Assembly (NCBI GenBank): GCA_018396875.1
Contig: JAGTQG010000009.1
Span: 1-39,552, forward strand
Length of the DNA stretch: 39,552 nucleotides
Origin: Candidatus Bathyarchaeota archaeon
GTDB taxonomy: Archaea > Thermoproteota > Bathyarchaeia > Bathyarchaeales > Bathycorpusculaceae
Direction of reading: 5' to 3'
In this document: positions 15,926 to 23,255 of the stretch, one piece after another
How positions within the stretch are numbered: position 1 is the stretch's first letter
How the letters are laid out: every line of letters starts with the position of its first letter
Made by a program: the position numbers and the translations under genes
Notes under the pieces: model-generated
What the model saw: only the letters and a program-made list of their open reading frames with translations
The model's database searches: none
Told to the model about the DNA's origin: nothing

Positions 15926-16117
15926 TTGGCTGAATCTTACGGTTGGTTGTTCGTGGATTTTATACCCCTACTTTATGAGAAAAGACGAATTGCTAGACAA
16001 CTTCAAGTGGAGACTTGGCTAGATTTAACCCAGCTCTTAAACGAGTTGAAGCTCGAACTGGGCGATGGCGGAACAAAGGAGAAAGGCGAAGAGGCTAAAG
16101 TTGATTATGTTGTTTAG
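15926..16117 (+). CDS. Small hypothetical protein
   Basis: A 63-residue frame from TTG 15926. GGAGAG ends about 11 nt before the start and a TATA-like element lies 45 nt upstream. It reads MAESYGWLFVDFIPLLYEKR and then a helical stretch with leucine repeats (LDLTQLLNELKLELG) and a charged tail. No family recognised. Its end overlaps the tail of the convergent kinase gene by 4 bp. The promoter-like layout and ribosome-binding signal support a real gene, but coding evidence is weak. Confidence 0.45.
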   Translation: MAESYGWLFVDFIPLLYEKRRIARQLQVETWLDLTQLLNELKLELGDGGTKEKGEEAKVDYVV

Positions 16118-16887
16118 AGCCCACAAACCTTAAGGATCTCCTCAAAATTTTTGCGGCTTTTTTCAGTCTTATATCGCCTCAACGCCTCTATTAGGGCTTT
16201 TTTGTCTTTTTCGCCAAGCTTCTTGTTCACTTCTTCAGCCACGACACCGTTTATGAATAGAAACTGTGCAATTGAGGTAACGTTTGATGGCTTACGGTTT
16301 AGGCTTGCTGTTTCAAAATCCACTATGACCGGTTTGTCTTGCTTGTCCACGATAATGTGTTTTGGAGCATGGCTTAACTCTCCATGATCTAAGCCCACAC
16401 TGTCAAGACGCCAGCACTGTTCCAGAACATCTCTCAAAACTTTTTTCAAACGTGTTTTGCCTCTGCAACTTTCCAGCCATTTGGGAAACAAGTCGCCATC
16501 TACAAACTGCATGACGAGAAAATTTCTGCTAAAATCCAAAAGCTTCGGTCCAACGCCAACCGAATTGGCTACTTTAAGCATTTCAGCTTCGTGTTGCATC
16601 ATGGAACGATCCGCGTCCACCCTCCGGATTTTTATAGCGGTGGCCTCGCCACCTGCCTTGTAGGCTTTCACCACTAAGCCGACACATCCTTTCCCCAAAA
16701 CGTGGAGGTTCAGGACTTGTTTTTCTCCGCTGAACTCGACGGCTGAAACGCTAAGCCTCTTAAGCTCTTTCAATCGTTTTTGTAGCTCTGTTTTGCTAGG
16801 CCTTGGATAACACAGTATGGTGGCGTACAGCTCATCCGTAAGCTTTTCAAGAGGCACCCGTAAAGGTTCGGCTATCGTGTCCATCAT
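16114..16887 (-). CDS. COG2112-type predicted Ser/Thr protein kinase (RIO-like)
   Basis: A 257-residue atypical kinase of the archaeal COG2112 group. The Gly-rich loop is LGKGCVGLVVKAY and the ATP lysine is in ATAIKIRRVD. The catalytic loop is HGELSHAPKHIIV and the metal-binding motif is VDFETA, so HGEL stands in for HRD and DFE for DFG. The following RKPSNVTSIAQFL is also typical of the group as I know it, so I treat these as family variants rather than losses. Substrate unknown. It lies just downstream of the EF-2 paralogue on the same strand but has its own TATA-like CTTTTAAATT about 35 nt before the start. Confidence 0.82.
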   Translation of the reverse strand: MMDTIAEPLRVPLEKLTDELYATILCYPRPSKTELQKRLKELKRLSVSAVEFSGEKQVLNLHVLGKGCVGLVVKAYKAGGEATAIKIRRVDADRSMMQHEAEMLKVANSVGVGPKLLDFSRNFLVMQFVDGDLFPKWLESCRGKTRLKKVLRDVLEQCWRLDSVGLDHGELSHAPKHIIVDKQDKPVIVDFETASLNRKPSNVTSIAQFLFINGVVAEEVNKKLGEKDKKALIEALRRYKTEKSRKNFEEILKVCGL

Positions 16888-16938
16888 GGTATAGGCTATA
16901 GCTAACCGAATTTAAAAGCTACAAAGTGGGAGGGTTAA

Positions 16939-16958
16939 AGCGACAAAATTTTGTCGCT
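16939..16958. terminator. Perfect 20-bp palindrome at the end of the EF-2 paralogue
   Basis: AGCGACAAAATTTTGTCGCT is a perfect 20-bp palindrome. It starts within the stop codon of the leftward EF-2 paralogue and, in the transcript, is followed by TTTAACCC. It could form a short hairpin (GCGACA stem) acting as a terminator, or it could be a protein-binding site upstream of the kinase promoter. Confidence 0.45.
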
Positions 16959-19176
16959 ATTCTTCTTCGATGAACTCTTCTGGTTTTGGCGGTGTTGGCG
17001 GTAGACCTTTTCTTTCGCGGATTTGCCGTATCACGTCTGCCTGCATGGATTCGGGTACTGGTGCCCATCGGCTGAACTGGGTTGCCCAGAAGGCTCTGCC
17101 CTGTGTTGATGAGCGGAGTTCGTCGGCTATTCCGAATGATTCTGCCACTGGTAGTTCCGCTTTCACTATGACCATGTCTTCCTCGTTAACCATGTCAAGG
17201 ATTCTGCCCCTCCGCTTCTGCAACAGCGAAATCACTGGGCTGACGAAGTCGTTTGGCACCTTACACTCAAAGCTTAGAATAGGCTCCAAGAGCTTTGGCT
17301 CGCTTAGGAGGAAGGCTCCCCAAATAGGGCGCCACGTCATCGGCAGAATCTGGGCTGGGCCCCTGTGTACTGGATCCTCGTGGATTAGGATGTCTTCAAG
17401 GTTTACCTTAAGCCCGTACATGGGTTCTTTGGCTAGAACACCCGTCATGACGGCGTCGCGGAACCCGGACTTCACATGGTCTAATACTTCTTCAACATAT
17501 TGTCTGCCCTTAATCCTGTTAACCAGTATGTTTGTGCCCTCGATGGCAATCACGTTGCGGGCGTCTTCAGCTGACCAGCCAAACTCTTTCATGAGGATTT
17601 TCTGGCGTTCGTCGCGGGTTTGCATCTCATTAATCTTGCCCGTTTTGACGGCTTCTATAACCTCTTCTGGAAGCTTTTCAACGGTTACCCAAAGCCTGTT
17701 ATGCTTGTTTGGGCTTTTGCCCATAACCGGCGGGCCCTTGTAGTCGCGGCTTATGGTTTCACGGTAGATCACTATGGGCTTGCTCATTTTCACTTTTAGG
17801 CCAGCCTCTTGCATGCGGTAGGCTGTAACCTCTAAGTGGAGTTCGCCCATTCCGCTTAACAAGTATTGGCCGCTCTCCTTGTCTATCTTGAAGTGGAGGT
17901 TCGGGTCTTCAAGCGTGATCTTGTGGATAACCTTGTCGAAAAGCGGCAGGTCCTTAACGTTTTCAGGTTCAACGGCCACTGTGACGACGGGATCTGAAAC
18001 ATACTTTAAGGCTTCGAAGGGCACTGTTTCGACGCCTTCTTCGGCTATGGTTTCGCCCACGTGTATGGAAGGCAAACCCGACAATGCTGCAATGTTGCCG
18101 GCTGGAATCCGCTCAACGATAACTCTGTCGGTGGCCATGCTCATGTAAACCTGCTGTATCGTGCCTTTTTGTCGGCTTGTCACGAGGCGAACAACCTTGC
18201 CCTTCTCCACGGTGCCGCTGAAAACTCGCCCAATGGCGACGACGCCGCTGTGAGGATCCACCTCGATGAACGTGACACACATTAGCAAAGGCCCGTTGGG
18301 GTCAACTTTAGCCATGGCCTTGCCCGTTGGGCTGTTCGGGTCGCCTGGCCAGATTTGGCTCTGCCTGTAGGGCTGGGCCTCCAGGGGGCTTGGGAGATGT
18401 TCGCAGAACATGTCCAGTATCGGGTCGTAGACGGGTATGCGTTTGCTGAGAGCCTCCACCTTCCGTCCAACTTCTTCTGGTTCGCCTTGATAAGCCTCGA
18501 TTATTTCTTTGAAGGTTATGCCTTTTTCTTTCATGTGTGGTAGGTTTAAGCCCCACTTGTGAAGTGCCGAGCCAAAGGCAACGCGTCCATCTTCAACTTT
18601 AACCTGCCAGTCTTTCTTGTGCTCAGGTGGCGCATACTTCTCAATAATGGTGTTTATTCGTGTGATTATCCTTGCAAATCTTTTCTGTATTTCTTCTGGG
18701 GAAAGCTTCAGTTCGCGTATTAAACGGTCAACTTTGTTAATGAAAAGGATGGGTTTAACTCTCTCGCGGAGGGCTTGCATCAAAACAGTTTCAGTCTGAG
18801 TCATGGGGCCTTCAACAGCGTCCACAACCACTAAGGCGCCATCCACGGCTCTTAGGCTTCTGGTTACGTTTCCGCTGAAGTCTATGTGGCCGGGCGTGTC
18901 GATTAGGTTTATGAGGTAGTCGACGCCTTTGTAGGTGTGGACTAGGCTTATATTGGAGGCGAAAACTGTCATTTGCCTTTTTTGTTCAAGCTCCCAAGAG
19001 TCTAGGAAAAGCTTCTGGCCGGCGACTTGCTCGCTTATGATGCCAGCCGCCGCCAAAAGGCTGTCTGAGAGAGTGGTTTTTCCGTGGTCTACGTGTGCGA
19101 TGATGCTTGTGTTTCTTATCCGTTCCGTTTGAGTCATCAGTTTAACTATGTCTTCTATTTGCCTATAGCGTCCCAT
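16957..19176 (-). CDS. Elongation factor 2 paralogue with altered switch I
   Basis: Full-length archaeal EF-2 (739 residues), the translocation GTPase. G1 is AHVDHGKTT, G3 DTPGHIDF, G4 NKVD, G5 FGSALHKWG. In switch I the usual RGIT reads RQMT (EQKRQMTVFASNIS), so the Mg-coordinating Thr is kept but the preceding Gly-Ile is replaced. Domain IV keeps the diphthamide histidine in HEDPVHRGPAQI. The start MGRYRQIEDIVKLM matches family N-termini. It is divergently arranged with a second EF-2 gene whose switch I is canonical. Both have all five domains, so this is a true paralogue, not a fragment. Whether this or the other is the main translocase cannot be told from sequence. Confidence 0.92.
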   Translation of the reverse strand: MGRYRQIEDIVKLMTQTERIRNTSIIAHVDHGKTTLSDSLLAAAGIISEQVAGQKLFLDSWELEQKRQMTVFASNISLVHTYKGVDYLINLIDTPGHIDFSGNVTRSLRAVDGALVVVDAVEGPMTQTETVLMQALRERVKPILFINKVDRLIRELKLSPEEIQKRFARIITRINTIIEKYAPPEHKKDWQVKVEDGRVAFGSALHKWGLNLPHMKEKGITFKEIIEAYQGEPEEVGRKVEALSKRIPVYDPILDMFCEHLPSPLEAQPYRQSQIWPGDPNSPTGKAMAKVDPNGPLLMCVTFIEVDPHSGVVAIGRVFSGTVEKGKVVRLVTSRQKGTIQQVYMSMATDRVIVERIPAGNIAALSGLPSIHVGETIAEEGVETVPFEALKYVSDPVVTVAVEPENVKDLPLFDKVIHKITLEDPNLHFKIDKESGQYLLSGMGELHLEVTAYRMQEAGLKVKMSKPIVIYRETISRDYKGPPVMGKSPNKHNRLWVTVEKLPEEVIEAVKTGKINEMQTRDERQKILMKEFGWSAEDARNVIAIEGTNILVNRIKGRQYVEEVLDHVKSGFRDAVMTGVLAKEPMYGLKVNLEDILIHEDPVHRGPAQILPMTWRPIWGAFLLSEPKLLEPILSFECKVPNDFVSPVISLLQKRRGRILDMVNEEDMVIVKAELPVAESFGIADELRSSTQGRAFWATQFSRWAPVPESMQADVIRQIRERKGLPPTPPKPEEFIEEE

Positions 19177-19223
19177 GATTAGGCATACCTCACGCTAACC
19201 AAAAGCTTGAAAACTGAAGGTTG

Positions 19224-19316
19224 TTTGCATGGTTTTCCAGCAGACATTTCATCCACTTGCTCGCCGAGGTTAGGCTACATGCAAAAGAGAACTGAACCAT
19301 ATTAACTTTTTGCATG
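19224..19316. repeat. Three copies of TTTGCATG between the two EF-2 genes
   Basis: The octamer TTTGCATG occurs at 19224-19231, inverted (CATGCAAA) at 19278-19285, and again directly at 19309-19316, all in the 226-bp space between divergent EF-2 genes. The last copy is just upstream of the TATA-like CTTTTAAGG (19329-19337) of the rightward gene. It may be a regulatory motif shared by both. Confidence 0.35.
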
Positions 19317-19402
19317 AAAGCACAAGACTTTTAAGGCTACGTTAAACCTTGTCTCTTAACCGTTTGCTGATTGTCCAGAAGCCAAGCACCGGGGATTTTG
19401 TC

Positions 19403-21613
19403 TTGCCAAGGTTCCGGCAGACCAGCGAAATCCTCAAACTGATGCATAGGAAGGAGAATATTCGCAACATTGGCATAATAGCCCACATAGACCACGGCAA
19501 AACAACAATGACAGACTCACTTTTGGCAGAGGCAGGCTTGCTCTCGCCCAGAATCGCCGGCGAAGCCCGGGCTTTAGACTATTTGGAGGAGGAGCAAAAG
19601 CGCGGCATCACCATTAAGACGGCGAACATTTCGCTCTTACACGAGATTGGCGGACGCCCATACGTAATAAACTTGGTTGACACGCCGGGACACGTGGACT
19701 TCACGGGTAAGGTGACCCGAGCCTTAAGGGCTATTGACGGCGCGGTGGTTGTGGTTGACGCCGTCGAAGAGGTCATGGTGCAAACAGAAACCGTGACACG
19801 TCAAGCCTTAGAAGAAAGAGTGCGGCCAGTCCTATTCATCAACAAGGTTGACCGTTTGGTTAAGGAGTTGAGGCTTACGCCCAGCGAGATTCAAGAGAAG
19901 TTTTTGCGGATAATCCGCGACTTCAACAGCCTAATAGAGGTTTATGGCGAACCGGAGTTTAGGGACAGATGGAAGGTTGACCCGCAAAAGGAGACCGTGG
20001 CTTTTGGTTCAGCCCTCCATCGTTGGGGTTTCACGGTAAAAATAGCCCAAGAAAAAGGCGTAAAGTTCAGCGACATCATAGAAGCCTACAACAGCGGCGA
20101 ACACCAAAAGCTTGCGGAACTTATTCCACTGCATGACGCCATCCTAGACATGGTTGTCAAAAACGTTCCAAACCCAATTGAAGCGCAAAGGTATAGACTT
20201 CCAAAAATTTGGAAAGGCGAAATAAACTCCGAGGTTGGGCAGGCCATGCTGAACTGCGACGACAACGGACCGACGGTGATGTGCATAACAATGGCGCAGA
20301 TGGACCCCCACGCTGGACTCGTGGCAACTGGAAGGCTCTTCTCCGGCACTGTTAAGGAGGGCGACCAAGTTTATCTTGTGGGCGCCCGCAAAGACTACCG
20401 CATACAACAAGTCTCCATGTACATGGGTGCCTTCCGTGAAGTCGTCGACAAGATAACAGCCGGAAATATTGCTGCGCTTTTAGGCTTGGACCTGGCTAGG
20501 GCTGGCGAGACACTGGTGGACATAGCCCACAAAGACGTTATGGTGCCTTTCGAACGCATTAAATACGTTTCGGAGCCCGTTATAACCATAGCGGTTGAAC
20601 CCAAGCACCCTAAGGACTTGCCGCGTCTAGTGGAAGCCATGAACAGGCTTTCCATAGAAGACCCGAACCTTGTGGCAACTATAAACAGGGAGACTGGCGA
20701 ATACTTGTTAAGCGGAATGGGCGAGCTCCACCTTGAAATTGCCGTCAAGTTTTTGCAGGATTATGGTGGAGGCTTGGAGCTTATAACATCAAAACCCCTA
20801 GTCGTCTATCGGGAAAGCATCTCTGGAAAAGGCGAAACAGCCATGGCAAAAAGCCCAAACAGACATAACAGGTTCTGGGTTCAAGTTGAACCGCTCGAAG
20901 AGAAAGTCATAAACCTCATAGAAAAGGGCGAAATCACCGAAGAAATGGGACGAAAACAGATAGGCAACATGCTCTTCAAGGAGGCCGGCTGGCCCGCTGA
21001 AGAAGCAAGAAACGTTTGGGCCATAGACGAGCACCGCAACATTCTTGTAGACGTGACAAAAGGCGTGCAATACCTTCAAGAGGCAAGGGAAATGATAATT
21101 GCTGGCTTCAAGTGGGCATGCAGAGCTGGACCACTATGCGAAGAACCCATTCGCGGGATTAAAGTCAAACTTGTGGACGCTCAACTTCACGAGGATCCGG
21201 TGCATCGGGGTCCAGCCCAGATAATGCCAGCCATCCGCAGAGCCATACTGGGCTCGTTTTTGACGGCTAAGCCAGTTCTGCTTGAGCCGGTTTACCACAT
21301 CGACGTTTCAGTTCCAGCCCAGTGGGTCGGCGACTGCATAGAAATAATCACCAAAAAACGTGGTAAAATTTTGGCTTCGGAGCAGAAGGGCATTTTAACC
21401 GTTATTGATGGTTTGATTCCGGTTGCTGAAACCTTTGGCTTGTCGGCTGAAATGCGTTCAGCCACCTCTGGACACGCCTTTTGGCAGTGCGCCTTTAGCC
21501 ACTGGGAAAAGGTCCCAGAAAACATTGCCGCCGAAGTTATACGGCACATTCGTGAACGCAAAGGCTTGCCGCCTGAAACGCCCACATCAGACATGTTTAT
21601 TGATGAAGAGTGA
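19403..21613 (+). CDS. fusA: Elongation factor 2 (canonical copy)
   Basis: Archaeal EF-2, about 736 residues. G1 is AHIDHGKTT, switch I EQKRGITIKTANIS, G3 DTPGHVDF, G4 NKVDRLV, G5 FGSALHRWG. Domain IV carries the diphthamide histidine in HEDPVHRGPAQIMP. TTG 19403 is taken as start because it gives LPRFRQTSEILKLM, like family N-termini. An in-frame TTG at 19349 lies only about 15 bp after the TATA-like box (19329-19337), upstream of the expected transcript start. The stop overlaps the next gene's start (GTGA), so the glycosylase is cotranslated. All GTPase motifs are normal, so this is the better candidate for the housekeeping translocase. Confidence 0.93.
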   Translation: MPRFRQTSEILKLMHRKENIRNIGIIAHIDHGKTTMTDSLLAEAGLLSPRIAGEARALDYLEEEQKRGITIKTANISLLHEIGGRPYVINLVDTPGHVDFTGKVTRALRAIDGAVVVVDAVEEVMVQTETVTRQALEERVRPVLFINKVDRLVKELRLTPSEIQEKFLRIIRDFNSLIEVYGEPEFRDRWKVDPQKETVAFGSALHRWGFTVKIAQEKGVKFSDIIEAYNSGEHQKLAELIPLHDAILDMVVKNVPNPIEAQRYRLPKIWKGEINSEVGQAMLNCDDNGPTVMCITMAQMDPHAGLVATGRLFSGTVKEGDQVYLVGARKDYRIQQVSMYMGAFREVVDKITAGNIAALLGLDLARAGETLVDIAHKDVMVPFERIKYVSEPVITIAVEPKHPKDLPRLVEAMNRLSIEDPNLVATINRETGEYLLSGMGELHLEIAVKFLQDYGGGLELITSKPLVVYRESISGKGETAMAKSPNRHNRFWVQVEPLEEKVINLIEKGEITEEMGRKQIGNMLFKEAGWPAEEARNVWAIDEHRNILVDVTKGVQYLQEAREMIIAGFKWACRAGPLCEEPIRGIKVKLVDAQLHEDPVHRGPAQIMPAIRRAILGSFLTAKPVLLEPVYHIDVSVPAQWVGDCIEIITKKRGKILASEQKGILTVIDGLIPVAETFGLSAEMRSATSGHAFWQCAFSHWEKVPENIAAEVIRHIRERKGLPPETPTSDMFIDEE

Positions 21614-22512
21614 TAATTGTCATGGAGAAAATCGTTTTAGCGTCCGATCAACCTTTTGATTTGGATTTAACTCTTTGCTGTGGGCAAGCTTTTCGTTGGG
21701 AGAAGAATGGCGAATGGTGGTATGGCATAGTCGCCGACAAACCCTTTAAGGTGCGACAAGGAGACAGTGTTCTCGAGTTTGAAAATGCAAACCCCGAGTT
21801 TGTGGAAAAATATTTTGGATTAAAGGATGACTTGCCTCTGATTCTTAGGCAAATTTCAAAAGACAAGCACATGGAAGAGGCGGTTAAAGCCCTTAAAGGG
21901 TTGAGGATTTTACGCCAAGACCCATGGGAATGCCTGGTATCCTACATCTGCGCCACATACAAGAACATACCCGCCATAAAAAGAATGCTCTTCAACCTTT
22001 CCAAAAAGCTTGGAGAAAAAACAACTTTTAACGGTCATGTCTTCTACACTTTTCCAACACCGCAAAGCCTTGCAAAAGCAAGTCTTCAAGAACTTGCCAG
22101 CTGCGGTTTGGGTTACAGAGCCAAATATGTGATGGAGACAGCCAAACGCGTTGTAAACGGGGAATTCGATATTGAAGAGCTAAAGGTGGAACCCTTCGAA
22201 AAAGCCAGAAAAAAGCTGCTCGCTTTGCCCGGCGTCGGTCCCAAGGTAGCTGACTGTGTTCTGCTTTTCTCTCTTGAAAAGCTTGAAGCGTTTCCGGTGG
22301 ATGTTTGGATGAAACGCATAATCACAAAGTATTATGCAAGCCATTTTGACGAAACCTTTGTGAGAAGGGTTTCCTTCAAAAAGTCGCTGACAAAGGCGGA
22401 GTATGAAAAGCTAAGCCTTTTTGGTCGGAACTATTTTGGACGTTTTGCTGGCTACGCCCAGGAATACCTCTTCCACTTTGAAAGGCTAAAGGCTGGGAAA
22501 GCCTTAGGCTAG
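21610..22512 (+). CDS. ogg: 8-Oxoguanine DNA glycosylase (OGG1-type)
   Basis: Excises oxidised guanine in base-excision repair. The N-terminal OGG domain contains LTLCCGQAFRWEKNGEWWYG. The helix-hairpin-helix and GPD region reads LLALPGVGPKVADCVLLFS, with the catalytic lysine in GPKVADC, and the catalytic aspartate is in FPVDVWMKRI. At 300 residues it is a eukaryote-like OGG1 homologue rather than the short archaeal Ogg2. GTG 21610 overlaps the EF-2 stop; ATG 21622 (MEKIVLASDQPF) is equally possible. Cotranscription with EF-2 looks incidental in function. Confidence 0.9.
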   Translation: MIIVMEKIVLASDQPFDLDLTLCCGQAFRWEKNGEWWYGIVADKPFKVRQGDSVLEFENANPEFVEKYFGLKDDLPLILRQISKDKHMEEAVKALKGLRILRQDPWECLVSYICATYKNIPAIKRMLFNLSKKLGEKTTFNGHVFYTFPTPQSLAKASLQELASCGLGYRAKYVMETAKRVVNGEFDIEELKVEPFEKARKKLLALPGVGPKVADCVLLFSLEKLEAFPVDVWMKRIITKYYASHFDETFVRRVSFKKSLTKAEYEKLSLFGRNYFGRFAGYAQEYLFHFERLKAGKALG

Positions 22513-22513
22513 A

Positions 22514-22930
22514 CTAGATAAGATTTTTCTCTTTAAGCTTTTGTGCCGCCCAGTTGCCGTGGGTTGTCGCCATGGAAATGGCTTCCGAGACAAGCCTCTG
22601 CGCCACGATGGGGTTGTGCTGCTTCACATGTTCAATGGCTTTTTGAAGGTTTGTGGCGATTTCCCTAAACCCTTCAACTTTTGAGGCGTTAGCCGCGATA
22701 TTGACCTCCAAGATTAAGGCGTTAAAGTAGGCTGTGAGCAGCCTCTCCGCTCCAGCCAGTTCTGCTTCTTCTCTGATTTCGCCCAAAAGCTCTAGTAAAC
22801 TTGAAGCCACAATAAGGCTTGTTTTGAATTTCTCCGCGTAATTGAACACCGTTAAAGCCTTTTTAACCTCCTCCTCCGTCAAGGGCTGTTCAACTCTTAA
22901 GGCTTTTCTTGGAAGGCTTTGGCACGCCAC
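22514..22930 (-). CDS. Conserved all-helical protein of unknown function
   Basis: About 138 residues, predicted almost entirely helical. It contains TEEEVKKALTVFNYAEKFKT, LIVASSLLELLGEI, a middle segment rich in Ala/Leu (LLTAYFNALILEVNIAANA) and a conserved-looking end (HGNWAAQKLKEKN). No signal peptide, membrane segment or metal motif. I do not recognise the family. The GTG start overlaps the upstream thioredoxin-fold gene by 34 bp, so the two are cotranslated. The true start could be slightly further in, near LRVEQPLTEEEV. Tail-to-tail with the glycosylase gene, 1 bp apart. Confidence 0.7.
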   Translation of the reverse strand: MACQSLPRKALRVEQPLTEEEVKKALTVFNYAEKFKTSLIVASSLLELLGEIREEAELAGAERLLTAYFNALILEVNIAANASKVEGFREIATNLQKAIEHVKQHNPIVAQRLVSEAISMATTHGNWAAQKLKEKNLI

Positions 22931-23208
22931 TTTGCCAGTCTCTTCTGCACTTCCTCTTCAAGCTTCTCTTTAGAGATTAGGCGTCCAGCCACGATGACTT
23001 CGTCGCTTAAAACTATGCTTGGAACACTCATAACCTGGAGGTGCAAGCCTTCCTCTAAGCCCTCTTTAGTGTTCATGTCTATTTCACGGTAGACTAAGCC
23101 GAGTTTTCGGGCAACTTCTAAGGCTATTTGTTTGGCAGCATGGCAACTCGAACATGTTGGCAGAGTAAAAACCTTAAGCTCCGGAATTTTAGAACCAAAG
23201 CCCTCCAT
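22897..23208 (-). CDS. Thioredoxin/glutaredoxin-fold protein with CSSC motif
   Basis: A 103-residue small redox protein. LKVFTLPTCSSCHAAKQIAL shows a beta strand leading to a CxxC active site, and the cis-proline loop is in MSVPSIVL. A charged C-terminal helix follows. ATG 23208 (MEGFGSKIPELKV) is preferred to an upstream in-frame ATG at 23259, which would overlap tmcA. Likely a thiol-disulfide reductase in the cytoplasm; partner unknown. It sits between tmcA and a helical unknown on one strand, with overlaps that suggest one transcript. Confidence 0.85.
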   Translation of the reverse strand: MEGFGSKIPELKVFTLPTCSSCHAAKQIALEVARKLGLVYREIDMNTKEGLEEGLHLQVMSVPSIVLSDEVIVAGRLISKEKLEEEVQKRLAKWRAKAFQEKP

Positions 23209-23255
23209 GCTTCTAAATTTCGTGCGTTTCGTCCTTAAAATTGTTTTGATGCAGT

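Noticed and set aside
16114-16887. Loss of catalytic residues in the COG2112 kinase (HGEL, DFE)
   Set aside because: As far as I recall these variants, with the following RKPSNVTS, are usual for this kinase group, so they do not by themselves show inactivity.
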